From the NCBI GenBank assembly GCA_030549205.1, contig JAUKTV010000012.1, forward strand, positions 1,116,001 to 1,180,000: 64,000 nucleotides of DNA, in the 5' to 3' direction. The DNA comes from Apiosordaria backusii. Its lineage: Eukaryota > Ascomycota > Sordariomycetes > Sordariales > Lasiosphaeriaceae. Position 1 is the first letter of the stretch, and every line of letters begins with the position of its first letter. The position numbers and the translations under genes are program-made. Positions 58,324 to 64,000 of the stretch are shown in pieces. Under the pieces are notes generated by a model. It ran no database searches. It was not told the DNA's origin and saw only the letters and a list, made by a program, of their open reading frames with translations.

Positions 58324-59725
58324 ATGTCTAGACTTCTCTGCAGACGATTCCCCGCGCGGGCCATTCTCCAAGCCCGCCCAGCACTTTGTGCTAGGAGCTA
58401 TGCGTCGACAGCTCCAGCTGTACAGTTCGACTGGGAGGACCCGCTTGGATCCAAGAATCTCTTGACGGAGGAAGAGCTCGCAGTTTCCGATACCGCTGAG
58501 CGGTACTGCCAGGAGCAATTGCTTCCCCGCGTACTACGTACGAACCGTTGAACCCGAAAACTCCGATCCACCTGCTTGGGCTAACGGCACGACAGAGGCA
58601 TACCGCGATGAGCACTACGATCCGCAAATCCTCCGGGAGATGGGCGAGCTGGGCCTCCTCGGAGCCAACCTCCAGGGGTATGGATGTGCTGGAGTATCAG
58701 ATGTTGCTGGCGCATTGATCACCAGGGCCGTCGAGCGCGTGGACAGTGGTTATCGAAGTGGCATGTCGGTCCAGTCATCGCTGGTCATGGGTGGAATTCA
58801 CGAGTTCGGTTCAACGGAGCAAAAGGAGAGATACCTCCCCGATATGGCAAAGGGCAAGCTTTTGGGCGCCTTTGGACTTACCGAGCCAAACCACGGCAGC
58901 GACCCGGGTGCCATGGAGACAACTGCGCGCGAGCATCCTACCAAGAAGGGATACTATCTGCTTAAGGGGTCAAAGACGTGGATTACCAACTCGCCCATTG
59001 CCGATGTGCTTCTTGTCTGGGCCAAGCTTCAGGAGACTGGAAAGATACGCGGGTTTCTTGTTGACAGAAAGCAGTGCCCTGCTGGTACACTCGAGACCCC
59101 CAGGATCAGCAACAAGACTGGACTGCGCGCATCCATCACCGGAATGATCCACCTGGAGGACTGCCCTGTTCCTAAGGAGAACATGTTCCCTGATGTTGAG
59201 GGCTTGAAGGGCCCCTTTGCCTGCCTCAACAGTGCCCGGTACGGTATCTCTCTTGGTGTGATGGGTGCGTTGGAGGACTGCCTAACCAGAGCAAGAACCT
59301 ATGCTCTCGAAAGAAAGCAGTTCAAGGGCAACCCCCTTGCCAAGTACCAGCTGATCCAGAAGAAGCTGGCAGATGCGGCCACTGATATCTCGTATGGTGT
59401 GTTGGCTTCGATCCAAGTCGGCCGGCTGAAGGAGCAAGGAAAGGCCACTCCAGAGATGATCAGTATGGTCAAGCGGCAGAATTGTGACAGAGCTCTATGG
59501 AATGCCAGAGTGCTCCAAGAGATCTTTGGTGGCAATGCTGTGAGCGACGAGTATGCTATCGGACGCCATGTGGCAAACCTTTATGTGACTCAAACCTATG
59601 AGGGCCAAAGCGACATTCATAGTAAGTTCTGGCAACCGAATGCTGACAAAAGCTTTTGTGTCTAACTTACCTATCTAGGTCTTATTCTTGGGAGAGCCAT
59701 CACTGGTGTCCAGGCGTTTGTCTGA
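58324..59725 (+). CDS. Glutaryl-CoA dehydrogenase, mitochondrial
   Basis: FAD-dependent acyl-CoA dehydrogenase that oxidises and decarboxylates glutaryl-CoA to crotonyl-CoA in lysine and tryptophan breakdown. Exons are 58324..58537, 58596..59621 and 59679..59725, giving 428 residues. The first about 30 residues are Arg/Ala/Ser-rich without acids, a mitochondrial presequence. Landmarks are YRSGMSVQSSLVM, FGLTEPNHGSDPGAMET, KTWITNSPIADV, the catalytic Glu region YEGQSDIHSLILGRAITG (completed by exon 3) and IFGGNAVSDEY. Introns are 58 and 57 bp. The ATG at 58324 is preferred over upstream in-frame Met codons because the presequence follows it. Confidence 0.95.
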
Positions 59726-60654
59726 AATGGCTGCTTGACTACCTTACATACCAAAACTTTGTTAACAGGCACTACGAATCATGACAGGATAGATAAGTTA
59801 CCAGTACTCAAGTGCTGCAATGAGCGGTGGCCTCGTTTGAATAGAGACTGGGCTCGCAAACAATATAAGGAAACGTTCGGCACCTGGCGACGGCTTGACG
59901 CAATATCCTTCTTTATCTTTGTCTTGCAAACAAGTGATGGTTACTGTATGGGATGCTCAGTCATCCAGGATCTTGGGAACCAGCACTGATGAAGGAACCT
60001 GCGTTTGCTTAGCCATATCTTTCATACGATAGTTTCGTTGGGCTGTTCAGACGGTGAGGTGTACCGCTCAAGGTAAGAACCAAGCAGGGTTTCGAAAGGC
60101 GGAGTGGGCCATGGCACTATCTGCATTGCGACTGACTGGTATGGCAAACTGTTAAGTGGTAGCCACTGTGGCGTGCGTGGAGGGGCGGCGGTGACGATTG
60201 GGCGCCAAACAAGCAGCAGCCCAGCGGCTGGGTCCTGCCTGAAAATTCCTGGTGGTCCCAGCGTTGCGCCCCTGGGCGTCCTCAGCACCTATCGAAATCC
60301 GCCTTTGTCGACCCGCCCACCTTGCCCCCTCTCCTCTTGCAACCTAACTTGATCAACTTCGCATCGCTCACCAAGTGTTTTGACATCGACAGACCGCAAC
60401 CCTCTCAACCCGACCCTTTCCTGTTTTCTTAAAAAGTAAGCCCTCGCGTGCTCCAAACACTCTCCATCCATCTGCTGCAAACTCTGCTCGTGCCTTTATT
60501 CTTGCTATTGCCACGGTGCGCCGTCATAACCGACGATTCATTCTGCTTCCGTTTTCTTCCACCGCCAAAGCTGACACAGCCTTAAATTCAGCAGCACCCC
60601 GGCCTCTTCGACGTAGCATCTCGTCGTCAGGCACACATCACACAAACCTCAGAA
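59726..60654. other. Intergenic region and UBC4 promoter
   Basis: Glutaryl-CoA dehydrogenase 3' UTR, then from about 60290 pyrimidine-rich plus-strand sequence typical of a promoter and 5' leader of a strongly expressed gene. No gene was recognised. Confidence 0.5.
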
Positions 60655-61586
60655 ATGGCTCTCAAGCGCATCAACAAGGAACTCGCTGATCTCGGCCGGT
60701 ATGTCAAAACCCGATTCTCTCCGTTTGCTCCTTTCCCGGACGCTGCCGGAGCCTTTGACCGTTCCGTCATTCGATGGTGGGGCCAGGGGCTGAGCGGGGT
60801 TCTTGAACCAAGCCCCGATCCCTGGGAACATCTCCAACGGCGTCAAGGAGACAGACAACGATATTCGATCTTTTGATAGTAGATGCTGATATTTTGGTTT
60901 CTATAGCGACCCGCCCTCTTCCTGCTCTGCTGGCCCAGCCGGCGACGATCTTGTAGGCATACCCCGCTATTCTGTTTGCACGCCGTATTCGATGACGCGA
61001 CGAGCGCGTGACCGTCAATATCACGCCTTGGATCATTTCCGAGCACAGCTAACATGTTAAATCAACAGTTCCAATGGCAAGCCACCATTATGGGTCCTGT
61101 AAGTTGCTTCGCCTCTCCTGTTCAAGCGCCGGGAACAAGAACACGAGTCTTGGCCTTGGCGCCCTGAACACCTGCGATAGGCCGCAATGTGCTAACCAGA
61201 GACAACAGAGCGACTCTCCATACACTGGGGGTGTTTTCTTCCTGCAGATCCAGTTCCCTACAGACTACCCTTTCAAGCCCCCTAAGGTTCAGTTCACAAC
61301 GAGAATCTACCACCCCAACATCAACGCGAACGGCAGTATCTGCTTAGATATTCTTCGTGACCAGTGGAGCCCGGCATTGACGATTTCAAAGGGTATGTTA
61401 TGATAAACAGGCCGGCTTCTTGAAACGGTAAACTGACTCTCGATAGTGTTGCTTTCCATCTGCTCGATGCTGACGGATCCCAACCCCGACGACCCTCTTG
61501 TGCCCGAGATTGCCCATGTTTACAAGACGGACCGTGCGAAATACGAACAGACAGCCCGGGAGTGGACCAGGAAGTATGCGGTTTAA
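60655..61586 (+). CDS. UBC4: Ubiquitin-conjugating enzyme E2, Ubc4/Ubc5 type
   Basis: Main E2 for stress-related and proteasomal ubiquitination; works with many E3 ligases. Five exons: 60655..60698, 60907..60952, 61069..61098, 61209..61392, 61447..61586, giving 147 residues, exactly the family length. Landmarks are MALKRINKEL, the DPPSSCSAGP loop, FQWQATIMGP, HPNINANGSICLDIL with the HPN triad and catalytic Cys85, and the C-terminal helix ending EWTRKYAV. The first intron (208 bp) is the longest in the window. High conservation makes every junction firm. Confidence 0.97.
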
Positions 61587-63583
61587 AGGGGAGGACGTAG
61601 GCGGTGACGTTGCTGGTGTCGGTGAGGTGGTTAGTTGACTCGGACTCCCGGGAAATCTTGGTCGGCAGCCTCAATATTTCTACCTGGCTGCTTAGCGCGA
61701 ACAAACGACAAATCCGGTGTTTGGTGAGCGTGTGAGCTGGCGATAGATGCTGGAATAGTCATCTGGACTGGTCGGTCGGCTGGGAATGGAGCGGAGAGGT
61801 AGATGCGCAAGAATCAACACTATTTCACTGCATCTTCAACCACACATCTTCGGGGATGCGGTTTTCGGTTTTTTCGGGATGCACTTGTCTTTGACTACCC
61901 CCTTATTCTTTTTTTTCTTGGAACACAGTTATGTCACGTATTCCTCCAAATTGCTATTAGACACACACGGGACGCGGCGAGCGAAATTGATTAGTGCTGT
62001 TTTCAAAATGTGACTTGCATGATGATTTTCCTCCAGCCATATCCATCTTATGTCGAGAATGGAACTTGAGAAATACACTATTAGTAGCGTGGGGAGTGCT
62101 GATGTAACGCATCCCTAGAGCTATTTATCTTTTCCCCTAATACTAATATATTACTCGAAAAGAACAAGAACAAGACACTATGCCGATGTAATCATGATCG
62201 TGTTTCTTCCAGAGTTTACAATGTCAGGTGGAGCAAGCTTTTGCTTATACGACCCAGGACTGAGGCTAGTCATTGTCCCTGTTCATGTTTATCACTTTGT
62301 AAGAAATCTAGAGAGAGCCTGGTGAGTGTGTTATACTGCTGTGATGTGAACGAGGGGGGCTTATGGACACAAAAGGTAGAGGTAGGCCAGGTCAGTTGTG
62401 AGAATGTCAAGTCAGTTGTGAGATGTTAACTGTCGGGCCTTCAAAACGGCGGGACCACAATTGCTTTGTGATATGAGATGAAGGGAAATGGCACAGCGGC
62501 TATTAAGATACCCACGTGGAGTTGTCTAGATTTGGGATTGGAGGCGATGAGATGTGGGCTGGTGGCTTCATCAGGGCTGAGTTCTCTTGTGGCCGGGTTG
62601 GGCCTGGCCTGTGTGATGGGCTTTTTGGTGCGAACGTGGCGGGTGATCTTGTGCTGCGGGATCAATAGAGATACTGCTATGTGTTGGTGGTGGTTTGTGT
62701 GTATGGCCGGCTGGGAGGTTGGTGGTCATACCAGATCCGAAGTGATGGGTATGGCTATAGGAGGGTGGTGGGTTTGAGGTCTGGTCTGGTCTGGCTTTCC
62801 TTTTTGGTGACCTCTTGGGATGTCGGTGTTCGCAGCTTGGTTTGTCCGATAGACAGTGTTAGCCGTTGGAGATTACGAATATCGTCAGATGGTAAAACAG
62901 GAGTCAGGAGATTATGTATGGAAGTTAGGTTATGTAAGTCGATGCAGCTGCCAAGGTCTAGATGCAAGTCGGGATCAACCTCAGGGATAGGTGAGGATAA
63001 AGATAGGAAGTTGTACTGGAAGAGGGGAGGGAGACGTGGGTATGAAACTTTGAGATGAACGGGAGAGGTGCATGCGTTTTGATGCGTGATGTGCGCAGGG
63101 TTGGGAACAGCTGTAGGGCAGGCAGGGCGGTTATGTATGTTCGGCAGATCGAGACGGCATGTCTTTGGGGAGGCTGAGGGTACGGAGGGGAGCCAGGGGG
63201 ACGATGATGATGGTGGTAGATAAGGAAGAGGTGAGGCATAGGATGAAGCACAGGATGGGGTTGTAGACTGTAACGGTAGGTTGAAGTGGATAAGAAGTCC
63301 ATAGTACTGTACCTATGACGGTATCTCCTATATCTCCCATACGGATTTGTACAATGCCATCGATGATTGTATTTCCAGCCGAAGTTCCGACTGGCGTGAG
63401 ACTGTCAAACCTCTTAAGACTCCAAGACTCTGGGCAAACATGAACATCGTGAACTTGACACTGACATCACCTCCGGCCGCTGAGTAAGATGTTTATTAAC
63501 GGGGTTAACAGGACAAGAATACCCGACCCTGAGGCTTGGGATTCTTTCAATGACCAAAAGGACTGTGGCACGCGTGGCTGATA
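61587..63583. other. Long region without a supported gene
   Basis: Two kilobases downstream of UBC4. The plus strand is GT-rich at 62550-62850. Open frames (for example 62681-63058) have Trp/Gly/Val-rich, unprotein-like composition. GTCAGTTGTGAGA occurs twice at about 62391-62420. No RNA gene was recognised. Confidence 0.5.
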
Positions 63584-63979
63584 TCAAAAAATGGTCTGAT
63601 TCTTACAGAAGGAATCGGCAAGGCATTGAGGCATTGGTGGTGAGACGCACTGGTTGGTCCCGAAACTGAATCGTCGCTTGCGTATCAGGATCCCGGCCGA
63701 AACAGCAACGGGAATGCTCGACCGCCCACCTGTGGAAGATTTACATCCAATCAGAGGTGATTGTGCTACTTCAAGGTGGAGCTGATCTGACCCCGGTCTT
63801 GGCAGCCGCTCCTGACAAGTCGAGCTACCGCTGTTGGGTTTTCTCTTCGAACATTTGTCTGTTGCGCGCGAATGAGAGCGGCGGTTATTAACCTCAAGAG
63901 AAGGTATCTCCGTACCTGCAAAACATCCGAACAAATCTTGAGGCAAAGCTGGTACTGCGAGTCTCAAAAGTGGCGCCAT
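63584..63979 (-). CDS. Possible gene start or chance open frame
   Basis: A frame of 131 residues begins at a true ATG (63979). The first 21 residues (PLLRLAVPALPQDLFG) look protein-like and end at a GTACGG donor-like site; CAG acceptors occur at about 63810 and 63730, and GTAAGA at about 63608. It could be the 5' end of a spliced gene, but no family is recognisable and the splicing cannot be settled. Confidence 0.2.
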   Translation of the reverse strand: MAPLLRLAVPALPQDLFGCFAGTEIPSLEVNNRRSHSRATDKCSKRKPNSGSSTCQERLPRPGSDQLHLEVAQSPLIGCKSSTGGRSSIPVAVSAGILIRKRRFSFGTNQCVSPPMPQCLADSFCKNQTIF

Positions 63980-64000
63980 TATCCACTTTGTTGTACCCTC

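Noticed and set aside
57056..59725. Possibility that the unknown gene at 55.4-57.6 kb and glutaryl-CoA dehydrogenase form a functional cluster
   Set aside because: Shared promoter orientation only; nothing in the unknown protein suggests amino acid catabolism.
1..64000. Search by eye for dispersed 5S rRNA genes, U6 snRNA and canonical intact tRNA genes
   Set aside because: No sequence matching the conserved cores of these RNAs was found; only the degenerate tRNA-like elements at 4.35-6.46 kb.

Overview
The window is nuclear DNA of a filamentous ascomycete, most likely a sordariomycete. The evidence is short GT-AG introns (about 46-210 bp) with CTAAC-type branch points, genes on both strands without operons, and fungal-only proteins: inositol phosphorylceramide synthase, Bck1-type MAPKKK, DASH subunit Spc34, Fig1 and Sld2. 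About nineteen protein-coding genes can be supported. No CRISPR array, phage, plasmid, rRNA gene, intact transposon or secondary-metabolite cluster was seen. The species cannot be named from sequence alone.

Layout, left to right. 1-1.3 kb: 3'-truncated AUR1 (-). 1.3-6.8 kb: gene-poor DNA holding four degenerate tRNA-derived repeats, all on the minus strand, most followed by T-runs. 6.8-11.4 kb: divergent PRI1 (-) and a GH5 steryl-glucosidase-like gene (+). 12.9-18.1 kb: the cell-wall-integrity MAPKKK BCK1 (+). 19.8-22.9 kb: a large membrane-anchored GH47 mannosidase (+). 24.2-28.8 kb: divergent TRM10 (-) and MSH2 (+). 29.7-31.6 kb: proteasome subunit RPN3 (-). 32.9-35.2 kb: TFIID/SAGA subunit TAF12 (-). 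36.4-37.5 kb: an acidic unknown protein (-). 39.6-41.3 kb: convergent SPC34 (+) and a DsbA-like oxidoreductase (-). 42.9-43.9 kb: FIG1 (+). 44.9-48.2 kb: divergent RING-like gene (-) and SLD2 (+). 48.8-52.7 kb: UBP2-type deubiquitinase (-). 53.8-54.7 kb: complex I NDUFA11-type subunit (+). 55.4-57.6 kb: a disordered unknown protein (-). 58.3-59.7 kb: glutaryl-CoA dehydrogenase (+). 60.7-61.6 kb: E2 UBC4/5 (+). From 61.6 kb to the end there is no convincing gene, except a possible gene start at the right edge.

The genes are mostly housekeeping and do not form one pathway. Some functional links exist: three replication/repair genes (PRI1, MSH2, SLD2) each have ACGCGT or CGCGT clusters close upstream, suggesting shared MBF-type G1/S control; RPN3, UBP2, UBC4 and perhaps the RING-like protein belong to the ubiquitin-proteasome system; AUR1 and the GH5 enzyme both concern membrane lipids. 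The features most worth a second look are the tRNA-derived repeat cluster at 4.35-6.46 kb, the intron-like but frame-preserving insert in the GH47 gene, the G1/S promoter motifs, and the tandem and dispersed repeats near 53-55 kb. I found no convincing undescribed multi-gene system. Exon limits come from splice motifs and reading frame only; no transcript data were available.
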